A stretch of 32,447 nt of DNA from JAGLTN01 sp023135255. Lineage in GTDB: Bacteria > Planctomycetota > Phycisphaerae > Sedimentisphaerales > Anaerobacaceae. The notes beneath the pieces were generated by a model. It worked only from the letters and a program-made list of their open reading frames with translations. It had not been told where the DNA came from and did no database searches. Numbering within the stretch: position 1 is the stretch's first letter; the number at the start of each line of letters is the position of its first letter. This document shows, in pieces, positions 17,701 through 25,791 of this stretch. Location: the NCBI GenBank assembly GCA_030639495.1, contig DAOWCP010000016.1:1-32447 (forward strand), given 5' to 3'. Position numbers and translations under genes: made by a program.

Positions 17701-17908
17701 TCAATGGTTCGATGTATGTGATATCAGCTGTTCCCGGGTCTGTCATGATCGTTGCGGGGTTGGAATTGACCAGCACTATTTCATAGCCCAGGCTGTGAAG
17801 CGCTTTGCAGGCCTGCGTGCCTGAATAATCAAATTCACATGCCTGGCCAATAATAATTGGACCGGAACCGATAATCATTACCTTGTTAATGTCGTCTCGT
17901 TTTGGCAC
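14708..17908 (-). CDS. carB: Carbamoyl-phosphate synthase large subunit
   Basis: 1066 residues, close to the usual ~1070. It makes carbamoyl phosphate from bicarbonate, ATP and glutamine-derived ammonia for pyrimidine and arginine synthesis, paired with CarA (not in this window). Two homologous ATP-grasp halves are visible, each opening with a glycine-rich motif (IIGSGPIIIGQACEFDYSG; VLGGGPNRIGQGIEFDY), with RPAYTMGGTGGG and RPSYVLGGRGME loops and EINPRTSRSSAL and EANPRASRTVP ligand regions. The C-terminal ~130 residues form the MGS-like allosteric domain. The start is a GTG with a strong AGGAGG Shine-Dalgarno. It has its own promoter and terminator, so it is probably monocistronic. Confidence 0.98.
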   Translation of the reverse strand: MPKRDDINKVMIIGSGPIIIGQACEFDYSGTQACKALHSLGYEIVLVNSNPATIMTDPGTADITYIEPLNIETMEKIIAKERPDALLPNLGGQTALNLSSELAKEGILDKYGVKVIGIQIDAIERGEDRIEFKKTMDRLGVEMAESAPALSIDEGLAIAEKLGYPVVIRPAYTMGGTGGGLVYNAEEFKTIARRGLAASMVHQILVEESVLGWEELELEVVRDAKGQKITVCFIENVDPMGIHTGDSYCTAPMLTISKELQDRLQKHSYDIVDAIEVIGGTNVQFAHDPKTGKIVVIEINPRTSRSSALASKATGFPIALISSLLAAGLTLDEIPYWRDGSLEKYTPSGDYVVVKFARWAFEKFKGIEDKLGTQMRAVGEVMSIGKNYKEAFLKAIRSLENGRPGLGFAKNFNELSLDELLNKVTPATSERQFIMYEALRKGATVEQIHERTKEKAWFIEQMKELVELEEQLLKYKGKKIPDDLLKQAKKDGFSDLYLSKILSIPEDKIRKQRTALDVVEGWEPINVSGVEDAAYYFSTYNAPDKVSTTNNKKIMVLGGGPNRIGQGIEFDYCCVHAAFALKDLGYETIMVNCNPETVSTDYDTSDKLYFEPLTVEDVLSIYEKEKPQGVIVQFGGQTPLNIAKQLEDAGVKIIGTSPDAIDLAEDRDQFNAMMNKLNIPMPKSGMASTLEEALKIADDIGYPLMVRPSYVLGGRGMEVVHDEQMLREYVSAAVDITPERPILIDKFLENAIEAEADAISDGTDAFVPAVMEHIELAGIHSGDSACVIPPVSIPEKHLKTIKEYTKKIAIELNVVGLMNIQYAIAADTVYVLEANPRASRTVPIVSKVCGISMARLATQVMLGKKLADLKLTHKKIPYFGVKESVFPFNMFHNVDPVLGPEMRSTGEVLGLASSPGMAFYKAQLATQQALPNTGTVLMTIHQKDRTDLDKIAKDFIDLGFKIKATEGTSQYLKTHGIEAETIMKVYQGRPNIVDAIKNGEIQLIINTPAGKLSKHDDSYIRKAAIQYKIPYITTIAAAAAASKGIIAGKNEELSVKSLQQYHAQIK

Positions 17909-17983
17909 ACTAAACCTCCTGACTAAATTTGCATTACTTGCGTATTATTCATTTGCCATATTGCTGCGGCTAAATTTCGGCCA

Positions 17984-18012
17984 ATTAAACTAAAAACAGC
18001 TTGAGCTGTCAA
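17984..18012 (-). promoter_or_regulatory. carB: Sigma-70-type promoter for carB
   Basis: Minus strand: TTGACA (18007-18012), 17-nt spacer, TTTAAT (17984-17989), ~75 bp upstream of the carB GTG. The rest of the gap to 18204 shows nothing else clear except the hairpin at 18165. Confidence 0.65.
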
Positions 18013-18164
18013 ATAAGAAAAGGTAATAAATCAAGTAATTAAAGTTGATTATCGGTAATGATAAAAAGTGGAGGTGATAGTTCTGCTGGTTTAAGGTGCA
18101 GGATAGTTGTATTTGTCGCGATTCTACCCTTATTTTACGACACCAACGTTAACATGGGGCGTTT

Positions 18165-18196
18165 GTAGCAATTTTACGGCTTTGCGTAATTGTTAC
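18165..18196 (-). terminator. Hairpin after the PilX-like gene, possible weak terminator
   Basis: GTAGCAATT-TT-ACG pairs with CGTAATTGTTAC around a 6-nt loop (12 bp with one wobble and a TT bulge), 8 bp downstream of the stop codon. It lacks a clear U-run. Confidence 0.35.
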
Positions 18197-18204
18197 ATTT
18201 TAAA

Positions 18205-19548
18205 TTAAATTTCTGAATAAGAGCTGGGGTCAAATCTTAGTATTTTTATTGGATCAAAACCGCTTGGATTGCTGTCACTTCCGCTGCGATTAAATGTCAG
18301 GGATGTTTGCCCTGTTAATGTCATAACATCAGTGGAGTAGTTGATAATTGATCCGTTAATCGTTCCACCCGCTTGTCCGGTGAAAGAAATTCCGCTGCCT
18401 GCGATGGCACCATTTATTGTACTTGCCTGGCCGCTGAAGTCTAAACTAAAGCCTGGTGCGAGGATAAATGTTCCTGTTTCATTTACAATTTCGCCGAATT
18501 GCTCTTCGTCCAAACCAGACGCATCGTTTGATATTACCTGTCCTGAAAAAGTTAAACTGCTGTCAGGATTGTCAAGACTGCCATCTCCGACTATTACACC
18601 ATTTATTATTGTTTGACCGGCGAAAGAAACCTGATTTGGGGTTTCAATAAATAAAACACCGTTGATAGTAACATTACTTGCAAAGGTCGGATTAGTGTTA
18701 GCATCTATTGTCACATTATTCAAAACAGGATAATCGTTGAGGTTGGTTGCTGAGTCTATTACATCACCTGTCGCATAGATACTGAAGTAATCAGGGTTTG
18801 GCGTTGGGAATTCCACATAATCGACGCCGACAATAACATTTTCATCACCTTGTACACCGCCAACATAAGCATTATCTCCAACGTCGTATGTCCCGTCAGG
18901 ATCGGCAATGCTGACATTGCCTGCGACGCTTGCATTGTTAGTAATAGAAAAAGAATCACCATCAAGGCCGTCAACACCTTCAATGTAGACACCTGCCTCT
19001 ATAGCGATATCCACGGTATTAACACCGTCAATTTCTGCCTGACCAGTCATATCTAAAGGCCCTTTTGTCGCAACACCGAAGTCAAAAACACTATTGCCTG
19101 TTTCTTCAAAGTCGAAATTTGTTCTTATCGTCCTGCTGATATCACCGCATTTGCCAGTTATATCAGCCTGTAATGTTGTGTCATCAATACTCTGGGTTAT
19201 CAAGGCATCGTAAGATTGCTTCGACGGTGAGCTTAAAGTTATAGAAAGCATAGAAACAGTTTTATGTCCAAGGTTGATGTAGGGTGACATGCTCGAGGGT
19301 AGTTCTGAGGCAACACCTTGTAATGTCGGTTGAATCGGCTTGTCATCAAGGTAATGGCGCAGTATCTCCAGGCCTGATTGGGCGCTTTCAATCGCTCTGC
19401 TTCCTTTGCTGTAATTATTTGCTATCTGTAGATTATTATCAGACATGGTCGCCATGCCGATAGAAATAACAGAAAGCAAAACCATAAAAATCATTGATAT
19501 GACAAGAACACAACCTTTTGACCTTAAGTAAATTTTTAGCGTTTTCAT
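18205..19548 (-). CDS. PilX-like secreted/pilus-associated protein with repetitive C-terminal region
   Basis: 447 residues. Residues 1-75 resemble the PilX N-terminal domain: a short basic start, the hydrophobic helix CVLVISMIFMVLLSVISIGM, then an A-N-x-x-x-x-S-R-A-I-E-S-A-Q-S-G-L-E helix of type IV pilin-like minor proteins. The rest is Ser/Thr/Asn/Gly-rich, with short recurring units around a [T/S/A]-G-Q core (MTGQAEIDG, FAGQTIINGVIVG, TFSGQVISN, DFSGQASTINGAI, FTGQAGGTINGSI, LTGQTSLTF). These look like rungs of a beta-solenoid. PilX-type proteins work in pilus assembly or cell adhesion. A GGGGGT stretch serves as Shine-Dalgarno. No other pilus gene is nearby; function beyond export is inferred. 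Confidence 0.75.
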   Translation of the reverse strand: MKTLKIYLRSKGCVLVISMIFMVLLSVISIGMATMSDNNLQIANNYSKGSRAIESAQSGLEILRHYLDDKPIQPTLQGVASELPSSMSPYINLGHKTVSMLSITLSSPSKQSYDALITQSIDDTTLQADITGKCGDISRTIRTNFDFEETGNSVFDFGVATKGPLDMTGQAEIDGVNTVDIAIEAGVYIEGVDGLDGDSFSITNNASVAGNVSIADPDGTYDVGDNAYVGGVQGDENVIVGVDYVEFPTPNPDYFSIYATGDVIDSATNLNDYPVLNNVTIDANTNPTFASNVTINGVLFIETPNQVSFAGQTIINGVIVGDGSLDNPDSSLTFSGQVISNDASGLDEEQFGEIVNETGTFILAPGFSLDFSGQASTINGAIAGSGISFTGQAGGTINGSIINYSTDVMTLTGQTSLTFNRSGSDSNPSGFDPIKILRFDPSSYSEI

Positions 19549-19604
19549 TTTTTACCCCCATGCTACTATACAACGCGATATATCTACTCAAGCACTACGG
19601 TTAA

Positions 19605-19634
19605 AGTATATAAACTGATTTATATCACTGCCAA
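19605..19634 (-). promoter_or_regulatory. Promoter with overlapping inverted repeat upstream of the PilX-like gene
   Basis: Minus strand: TTGGCA (19629-19634), 18-nt spacer, TATACT (19605-19610). An inverted repeat ATATAAA-ctga-TTTATAT (19608-19625) fills the spacer, a position suited to an operator. Confidence 0.5.
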
Positions 19635-19664
19635 ATCATTATTTGAATAATTTTGAAGAGAATT

Positions 19665-19700
19665 AAAAAAAACCCCGATGTGCCCATAAAATCAGGTTTT
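19665..19700 (-). terminator. Rho-independent terminator of lpdA-lipB-lipA
   Basis: On the minus strand AAAACCTGAT pairs with ATCGGGGTTTT (one bulged G) around an 11-nt loop, then T continues to a run of eight. It starts ~9 bp after the lipA stop. Confidence 0.65.
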
Positions 19701-19708
19701 GAAATGGT

Positions 19709-20569
19709 TCAAATGGTGTTTTCCTGTTCGGCAAAATATGAACTGCGTGTAAAAGGAGAACTCATTACCCAGCTAAAACCGGTCTCAACGGCTTTTTGCT
19801 TCCATAAATCGAATTTTTCAGGTGTTATATATTCAATTACGTCAAGCGAATCTTTCGAAGGCTTTAAATACTGTCCCATAGTAAGCCTGTCACAGTCGAC
19901 GTCTCTTAGATCTTTTAATACCTGCAATATTTCATCATCTTTCTCGCCGAGGCCCAGCATTATCGATGATTTTGTCTGGACATCTCCGTACATATCCTTT
20001 GCCATCTTCAGCAGATCCAGCGATAGCTTATAATTGCCTCCCATTCTTGCGACAGGATAAAGGCGGGGCACTGTCTCGACATTATGAGCAAAAACGAACG
20101 GCAAAGCCGGTTTTAATATTTCCAAAGCCTCTTTTTGATTATTTTTGAAATCGCCGACAAGTATTTCAAATTTTGTTTCAGGTCTTCTCTTTCTGACAGT
20201 TTCAATGCAATTTCTGAAATGCTCAGCTCCGCCGTCAGCTAAGTCGTCACGGTTTACGCATGTTATTACGATGTATTTCAGCTTCATTTTTTCTGCCAGA
20301 ATAGCAAGTTTCTCAGGCTCCGTTGGATCAGGAGGCAAAGGTCTGCCCCTGGCGACAGAACAGAATTTGCAGTTTCTTGTGCATATATTACCGAGGATCA
20401 AAACCGTTGCGGTTCCTCTGTCCCAACACTCGCCCCTGTTTGGGCAATTCGCATTTGAACAAATAGTCTCTAAGCCCAGTTTTTTTAAAAGCTGGTCAGT
20501 GTTATTATATGTTTGACTGCAGGGCAGGGGTCTTTTAAGCCATGTCGGCAGTTTACGTTTTTTTTTCAT
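19709..20569 (-). CDS. lipA: Lipoyl synthase (radical SAM)
   Basis: 286 residues from the ATG at 20569 (an in-frame TTG lies two codons earlier). It inserts two sulfurs into protein-bound octanoyl groups. The auxiliary cluster motif C-x4-C-x5-C is in CSNANCPNRGEC, and the radical SAM C-x3-C-x2-C is in CTRNCKFC. The GRPLPPDPTEP and YIVITCVNRDDLADGGA segments are typical. The C-terminal S-S-P-F-T-R-S-S-Y supplies the conserved RSS motif. The start lies inside the 3' end of lipB, so the two are translationally coupled. Last gene of the lipoate group. Confidence 0.97.
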   Translation of the reverse strand: MKKKRKLPTWLKRPLPCSQTYNNTDQLLKKLGLETICSNANCPNRGECWDRGTATVLILGNICTRNCKFCSVARGRPLPPDPTEPEKLAILAEKMKLKYIVITCVNRDDLADGGAEHFRNCIETVRKRRPETKFEILVGDFKNNQKEALEILKPALPFVFAHNVETVPRLYPVARMGGNYKLSLDLLKMAKDMYGDVQTKSSIMLGLGEKDDEILQVLKDLRDVDCDRLTMGQYLKPSKDSLDVIEYITPEKFDLWKQKAVETGFSWVMSSPFTRSSYFAEQENTI

Positions 20570-21260
20570 GATCAAATGTGCCTTTGCACGAAAAAGTTTC
20601 TATCAATATTTCTCGTAGTATATTTTTTGTTTTTTCCATCGAGTGCTTAACCTTGGTCTCCCTGTAAACCGAAGTCATCTTAACGCTCTCAAGGCCGCAG
20701 GGAATAATATTATCGAAAATAGATAAGTCGTTGTAAATATTTACCGCCAGGCCATGGAAAGTCACAGCTCGGCTTACCCGCACACCCACCGAAGCGATCT
20801 TTTTTTCCCCAATCCATATCCCCGGAAACCCTTTTTTTCTGTTGGTCTCTACATTTAACTCTTTTAAAAGCTTTATTGTTACACTTTCAAGCTCGTGCAC
20901 ATAATCACTTATGCCGAGCTTAAGCTCTTTAAGATTGAGAATCGGGTATAATACTAACTGTCCCGGATTGTGGGCGGTTGCTCCTCCTCCTCTGCGAATT
21001 TCCACAATATCAATATTTTTCTCCCTTAGTCGTTTTCTGTCTATAAGAAATTTATTTTTTTCTTCTCTTACCCCTAACGTTATTACCGGAAGATGCTCGA
21101 CAAGCAAAACAGTATTTACGATTTTCTTATCGTACCGTTTTTGCCACAATTCTTTCTGGAGCTTGAGAGTCTGCCGGTAGTCTGTCAGGCCTAAGTCTCG
21201 TATTTCAAGCTCAGGTTTTTTATGGTCTTGGAGGCACATGTATACTAATCCCGAACGCAT
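20553..21260 (-). CDS. lipB: Octanoyl-[acyl carrier protein]:protein N-octanoyltransferase
   Basis: Up to 235 residues. It transfers octanoate from ACP to lipoyl domains, the substrate that LipA then sulfurates. Landmarks: VEHLPVITLGVR, RRGGGATAHNPGQLVLYPI (most family members have H-G-P-G-Q), the catalytic lysine in GEKKIASVGVRVSRAVTFHG, and the catalytic cysteine in IIPCGL. The start is uncertain: the ATG at 21260 overlaps lpdA by 41 nt and has AAGGA ~11 nt upstream, while the ATG at 21239 overlaps less but has a weaker ribosome site. It overlaps lipA at its 3' end, so lpdA, lipB and lipA are one operon. Confidence 0.95.
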   Translation of the reverse strand: MRSGLVYMCLQDHKKPELEIRDLGLTDYRQTLKLQKELWQKRYDKKIVNTVLLVEHLPVITLGVREEKNKFLIDRKRLREKNIDIVEIRRGGGATAHNPGQLVLYPILNLKELKLGISDYVHELESVTIKLLKELNVETNRKKGFPGIWIGEKKIASVGVRVSRAVTFHGLAVNIYNDLSIFDNIIPCGLESVKMTSVYRETKVKHSMEKTKNILREILIETFSCKGTFDHEKKT

Positions 21261-22608
21261 CTTCCCATGCTTCCTTTAAAACTTCGGAAACAGTCGGATG
21301 AGCAAAACAGATATCAGTTATTTTTTCGGTAGTTCCTATTAACGCTCTTGCAGCCGCCAGCATTTCTGTAACAGTCGCACCTACCATTGTCACACCCATT
21401 ATTTTGTCGTCAGCTTTATTGCGGATAACCCGCACTTCTCCTGCGCTTTCATTGTGAGCTACACTTCTGCCGTTAGATTTGAACATTGCTTTGCCGACAA
21501 CGGTTTCAATCCCTTCCTTTGCGCATCTTGTTTCATTTTTACCGATCGAAGCGACTTCTGGGAATGTGTAAACCGCTCTTGGTATCAGGCTGTAATCGCC
21601 CATAGCTTCGTCGCCGCCGGTAGCATTTACCGCTGCCACTTCAGCCTCTGAAAATGCGCCATGTGCAAGATAGGTCGTACCAACAACATCGCCGATAGCG
21701 TAAACGTTCCTGACGTTTGTTTCCATTTTTTCATTAACTTCAATAACAGAGCCTTTCGTTTTCAATCCAAGGCTGTCAACTGTTTCCTTATCGCAGGCAG
21801 CTTTTCTTCCAACCGCCACAAGAACCTTTTCAGCGTCAATCGTTTGGCCGTTATCGAGCGAAACTTTGCCAATACCTCCGGCAACTTCAACTCCGGTCAC
21901 CTTTTGCCCTGCGAGTGTTTCAATCCCAAGTTTCTTAAACTCTCTTGTGATCATTTTGCCTACCCATGGGTCTTCGTTCGGCAATATGCTCTCAAGTGCT
22001 TCAACGATAGTTACTTTTGCCCCGACAGTTGCATAAACACAAGCCATCTCACAACCAATAACTCCGCCGCCGATGATCACCATAGATTTAGGCACTTCTT
22101 CCAAAGCCAGGGTTTCTTTGCTGCTGATAATAGTTTCTCCGTCAAACGGAAATGCTGGTATCTCCATCGGCTGTGAACCTGTAGCAAGAATGATGCTTTT
22201 GGTTTCGATCTCTACCGCAGCCGAATCTGATATGATTTCAACCTTATTAGCTGACTTAGCGATTCCGGTTCCCTGGAATATTTTTATCTTATTAGCCTGC
22301 ACCAGAGAGGTAACGCCTTTACGAAAACCTGCGACTATCGCCTCTTTTCTTGCCTGCATTTTAGACCAATTTGGGCTTATATTGCCATCGATCACAACGC
22401 CCATAAGGTTAGAATATTTCGCCAGCGTCAAAAAATGTGCAGAACCCAGCAAAGCTTTAGATGGTATACAGCCGCAGTTCAGACATGTTCCACCCATATC
22501 GCTTTTTTCAATTATAGCTGTTGCTGCGCCTTTTTGGGCGCACCTGATCGCCGCTGAATAACCGCCGGGCCCAGAGCCTATAACCACTACATCAAATTTT
22601 TCTGCCAT
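21220..22608 (-). CDS. lpdA: Dihydrolipoyl dehydrogenase
   Basis: 462 residues, normal length. This FAD enzyme reoxidises dihydrolipoyl groups of 2-oxo acid dehydrogenase or glycine cleavage complexes. Landmarks: FAD-binding VIGSGPGGYSAAIRCAQ, the redox-active disulfide C-x4-C in GGTCLNCGCIPSKALL, the NAD-binding VIIGGGVIGCEMA, YAIGDVVG, and the C-terminal HPTVSE catalytic His-Glu pair (the commonly seen HAHPT is FAHPT here). Grouping with lipB and lipA suggests coordinated supply of lipoate and its dehydrogenase; the partner E1/E2 genes are elsewhere. AAGGA serves as Shine-Dalgarno. A weak -10 (TATAGT, minus strand at 22641-22646) is upstream. Confidence 0.97.
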   Translation of the reverse strand: MAEKFDVVVIGSGPGGYSAAIRCAQKGAATAIIEKSDMGGTCLNCGCIPSKALLGSAHFLTLAKYSNLMGVVIDGNISPNWSKMQARKEAIVAGFRKGVTSLVQANKIKIFQGTGIAKSANKVEIISDSAAVEIETKSIILATGSQPMEIPAFPFDGETIISSKETLALEEVPKSMVIIGGGVIGCEMACVYATVGAKVTIVEALESILPNEDPWVGKMITREFKKLGIETLAGQKVTGVEVAGGIGKVSLDNGQTIDAEKVLVAVGRKAACDKETVDSLGLKTKGSVIEVNEKMETNVRNVYAIGDVVGTTYLAHGAFSEAEVAAVNATGGDEAMGDYSLIPRAVYTFPEVASIGKNETRCAKEGIETVVGKAMFKSNGRSVAHNESAGEVRVIRNKADDKIMGVTMVGATVTEMLAAARALIGTTEKITDICFAHPTVSEVLKEAWEDAFGISIHVPPRP

Positions 22609-22718
22609 TGTGTTTCCTTAGAAAATTTAATTCTTCAGCTACTATAGCAGAAATTGCTTTCTTATTAAACTGAACATTTATTTTTTTAAGCCCAAACGAA
22701 CACGACCGAACCTATTGG

Positions 22719-22820
22719 TATACCCTTGAGGGTAGTAAATGCCCGCGAATAAATCCGTAACTTGTTATTTGTGACTTATTTACCCGTGGATAAACGGTAA
22801 AATTCAATTGCGATCAGTAT
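22719..22820 (+). repeat. Dispersed palindromic repeat, copy 4
   Basis: 102 bp, with palindrome TACCCTTGAGGGTA and the CCGCGAATAA / CCCGTGGATAAA parts. Its tail contains the stop codon and the last residues of the SGNH hydrolase gene, which enters it from the right on the minus strand. Confidence 0.88.
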
Positions 22821-24096
22821 ATGTCGGTGGCTTAGGATCCAACCAGTCCACAACTTCATCTTTTATCGCATAAGCTAAAAAATGATTGCCCAAAGGCGTA
22901 TGATGGGCAATATTGTAAAAACGTCTGGAGTACTCTTCAGCGGAGATGCGGAAATTCTTAAACTCTATTGCGTGTTTTGCCAGGCTATCGACATAAAGTA
23001 TACTATTGTCTTTCAGGAATTTTATGAATTTAGCGTCAAATCGTTCACCCGTCTTCAAAAATCTTACAAGGTTTGGTTGTCCGTAGCTCAAAACTATCAT
23101 TAGTTTTTTGTTATTTTTCTTAGTAAAATCAACAGCCTTTTTAATCGTATATATGCTGGCTTTGATAGCGCATCTTGTGAAAAGCTCATCCGCTATTTTT
23201 TTGCAGTCTCGCGGATTATTAAAATCACCTTTGATACCGAACAATTTACATAGCTGTTTTATCTCAGTATCAAATTCGAACCTGCCGGTTTTTTGTGCCA
23301 TTGCTATCTGAACTACCAGGTCATCTTTAAAGTTTTCGTAAACATGCTGCTCATCGCAGAGCTTATAAAGCGATTTTCCAGTTGGGTACGGGTTTGGTTT
23401 TTCTATTATTTCGCCGGTTTGGGGATTGAGCCGCAGATGTACCCACGGATTTGCATGGAGCATCCCTTTGTCAATCTGCTGGAGTGTTTTGTCATCGTTT
23501 TCCCTGATCGCATCGCGCCAGACGCCGCAGAATACCCATCGCCATTTAAGAATATTACGATAGTGGTCATCATCAAAAACATTCAATATTACATACTCAG
23601 CTGACTGGCGGGTTTGTTCTTCTCTCACCATTCTTCGGTACGCATGGTAAACGCCATAGCCGCCGATACCGTAATTTCGTATAGGCTCGGCAATATGAGC
23701 TGCCAGCATTTCCTGCCAGGTCTCGCCGTCACTGACTTCCTGGCAGTATGTAAAACTGTCGCCATACGTATTTATCCTGCAAGGCACGTCTGCGTAATTG
23801 ACCATCTTTCGCTGGCCGGTTTTTTCAAAACTCGCAAAGCTTAAAGAACCATCAATACCGTCCCGAACTTTGCTGTCGCGAAGCCTGTAACCAAGTTCCG
23901 AATCAAAACAGGCCCAGTCGTTACTTTTCGGGTCAAGGAATTTGTCAACATCTTTGCGTCTCAGAACGCCTTTACTTAAAAACTCCCTCGTAGTCATTTT
24001 ATTATCCCCATAGGCTAAAGCGTTAGATAGTATACCAAGACTGCTCAGGCAAAGGATGCCGCTTGCCGAGGTCTTCATAAAACTACGTCGATTCAT
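22804..24096 (-). CDS. Secreted SGNH/GDSL-type hydrolase family protein with Tat signal
   Basis: 430 residues. The N-terminus has a twin-arginine-like motif NRRSFMK followed by a hydrophobic stretch and an ALA cleavage site near residue 28. The GDS block (TYGDSFTYCQ, ~residue 113) gives the nucleophile serine, GIGGYG the glycine block, and a C-terminal HHTPLGNHFLAYAI the catalytic histidine region. SGNH enzymes hydrolyse esters, often acetyl groups on polysaccharides; the substrate here is unknown. It has a strong AGGAG Shine-Dalgarno and lies 27 bp after birA, as the last gene of uvrB-nadC-birA. The final residues and stop codon are written by repeat copy 4. Confidence 0.8.
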   Translation of the reverse strand: MNRRSFMKTSASGILCLSSLGILSNALAYGDNKMTTREFLSKGVLRRKDVDKFLDPKSNDWACFDSELGYRLRDSKVRDGIDGSLSFASFEKTGQRKMVNYADVPCRINTYGDSFTYCQEVSDGETWQEMLAAHIAEPIRNYGIGGYGVYHAYRRMVREEQTRQSAEYVILNVFDDDHYRNILKWRWVFCGVWRDAIRENDDKTLQQIDKGMLHANPWVHLRLNPQTGEIIEKPNPYPTGKSLYKLCDEQHVYENFKDDLVVQIAMAQKTGRFEFDTEIKQLCKLFGIKGDFNNPRDCKKIADELFTRCAIKASIYTIKKAVDFTKKNNKKLMIVLSYGQPNLVRFLKTGERFDAKFIKFLKDNSILYVDSLAKHAIEFKNFRISAEEYSRRFYNIAHHTPLGNHFLAYAIKDEVVDWLDPKPPTYTDRN

Positions 24097-24123
24097 ATTA
24101 TATCTCCTGGTTTATTAAAAAGT

Positions 24124-24912
24124 TTATTTAATAATACTGCAATGGCCAGCATCGAACATTCTGACCCCGCCGGTTTCGAGCTGAACTATCAGCCCTTTCT
24201 GCGGGTCAATGCCGATACAGTTGCCGATAAAGTTTTTACCGTTATAACTAAGTTCGATTCTCTGGTTAAGCTGGACGCTTCTGCTGCACCACTGCTGAGT
24301 AATCATCTTTTTGTTTTTTTCAATTTTGCCAAGCCAATAGTCAAGGCCGACCAGAATCCTTTTTGCAACTGATATCCGGTCACAAACATTGCCGCTGGCA
24401 ATATCAAGACTGGTAGCAATATTTTCTATCTGTTTGTCAAAGGCCTCTTTCTGCTGATGGCAATTTATTCCTATTCCAATAACAAAGCTGTTTCGGCCTT
24501 GAATTTTCTTAGATTCTATAAGTATACCGGCAAGTTTTTTGCTGTTTACTATTATGTCGTTAGGCCATTTTATTTTTACCTGATGTTTCCCAACTTTGTC
24601 GATAGCTTCTGCGATCGCAACCGCACAAGTCAGAGACAAAGTCTCCGCGTCAAAATCACTATCAGCCAATAAAACAGAAAAAAGCAGACTCTGTCCAGGC
24701 TCATCCAACCATCTGTTGCCGTTTCTGCCTCTGCCTGCGGATTGTTTTTCAGCAAAAATCACCAGTCCGTCATTATTTTCATTTAAGGCATATTCCCAGG
24801 CAACGTCATTCGTACTCGAAGTACTTGAAAATATAACAATATCAGTTCCGATTCTTTTGCAAAGCAGATTTTCTTTTATCTTATCACAGTCGAGCTTGTC
24901 ATTAAAATTCAT
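24124..24912 (-). CDS. birA: Biotin-[acetyl-CoA-carboxylase] ligase (no DNA-binding domain)
   Basis: 262 residues. It activates biotin with ATP and attaches it to the carboxyl carrier protein. Landmarks: SSTSSTNDVAWEYA, the adenylate-binding AEKQSAGRGRNGNRW, QSLLFSVLL, KIKWPNDIIVNSKKLAGILIE, and VIGIGIN. The N-terminus lacks the winged-helix region of bifunctional BirA, so it is probably an enzyme only and not a repressor. It begins 6 bp after nadC ends, so it is cotranscribed with nadC and uvrB. Confidence 0.95.
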   Translation of the reverse strand: MNFNDKLDCDKIKENLLCKRIGTDIVIFSSTSSTNDVAWEYALNENNDGLVIFAEKQSAGRGRNGNRWLDEPGQSLLFSVLLADSDFDAETLSLTCAVAIAEAIDKVGKHQVKIKWPNDIIVNSKKLAGILIESKKIQGRNSFVIGIGINCHQQKEAFDKQIENIATSLDIASGNVCDRISVAKRILVGLDYWLGKIEKNKKMITQQWCSRSVQLNQRIELSYNGKNFIGNCIGIDPQKGLIVQLETGGVRMFDAGHCSIIK

Positions 24913-24918
24913 AGCTGT

Positions 24919-25791
24919 TTACCTGTCCAACCCGATATCAACAGCTGTTGCCGAATGTGTGATTGCTCCGATAGCTATCCTGTCTATGCCGCAATTTGCT
25001 ATCGCTGAGACCGAATTCAGGTTGATGTTCCCGGAAGCCTCAAGTAACGGCTTTTTGCCCTTGCCTCTTATCTTATTTCTAATCTCTACTGCATGTTTAA
25101 GCTGCCATTGCCCCATGTTATCCAACAGAATTATATCTATGCCATCAATCTTGATAACATGGTTCAGCTGGTTGTCAACATGGTCAACCTCAACCGCTAC
25201 AAATTTAACACCCTTGACTTTTCTTGCTTCTTCGACAATTTTCTTTAGCTTCGGATAGAAGTTCCTACCAAGCTGAGCGATGTGATTATCTTTGATTAAA
25301 ATGCCGTCATAAAGACCGATCCTGTGGTTATGTCCACCGCCGCACCTGACTGCATATTTCTCCAAAGGCCGCCAGCCGGGAGTTGTTTTTCTTGTGTCAT
25401 ATATTTTTGCTTTGGTTCCTTCGACCGCCCATACATATTTCTTTGTTGTTGTCGCTACGCCGCTTAATCTCTGCAAAAAGTTCAGCAAAACTCTTTCCGC
25501 ACTTAGCATTGCCCGCATAGGCCCTTTGATCGTTGCCAGATTCGTTCCGACATGTGCCCGCTGGCCGTCTTCGACATGGATTTTTATTTTGAGGTCTTTA
25601 CTGTAATGGCTGAGAATTTCTTCCGCTATCGCCATTCCGCAAACTACAATCTCTTCCCGCGAAATAATTTTAGCTTTTGATGTAATCTTTTCATTAAAAA
25701 AAAGCTCACTTGTAACGTCACCTCTGCCAAGGTCCTCTTCGATTGCCAATTTTATTAAAGGCCTTACTTTTGCAATGTTCAGTTTTTTCAT
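24919..25791 (-). CDS. nadC: Nicotinate-nucleotide pyrophosphorylase (carboxylating)
   Basis: 290 residues. It converts quinolinate and PRPP to nicotinate mononucleotide in NAD synthesis. Landmarks: EEDLGRGDVTSELFF, RVLLNFLQRLSGVAT, DTRKTTPGWRPLEKYAV, RCGGGHNHRIGLYDGILIKDNH, VEVDHVDN, IILLDNMG, LLEASGNINL, and the DRIAIGAITHS ending. All expected active-site basic residues appear present. Its start overlaps the uvrB stop by 4 nt (ATGA), showing translational coupling. nadA and nadB are not in the window. Confidence 0.97.
   Translation of the reverse strand: MKKLNIAKVRPLIKLAIEEDLGRGDVTSELFFNEKITSKAKIISREEIVVCGMAIAEEILSHYSKDLKIKIHVEDGQRAHVGTNLATIKGPMRAMLSAERVLLNFLQRLSGVATTTKKYVWAVEGTKAKIYDTRKTTPGWRPLEKYAVRCGGGHNHRIGLYDGILIKDNHIAQLGRNFYPKLKKIVEEARKVKGVKFVAVEVDHVDNQLNHVIKIDGIDIILLDNMGQWQLKHAVEIRNKIRGKGKKPLLEASGNINLNSVSAIANCGIDRIAIGAITHSATAVDIGLDR

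Noticed and set aside
17048..17824. 258-residue open frame antisense to carB
   Set aside because: It is a shadow of carB's strong coding frame; the translation shows no domain or start signal.
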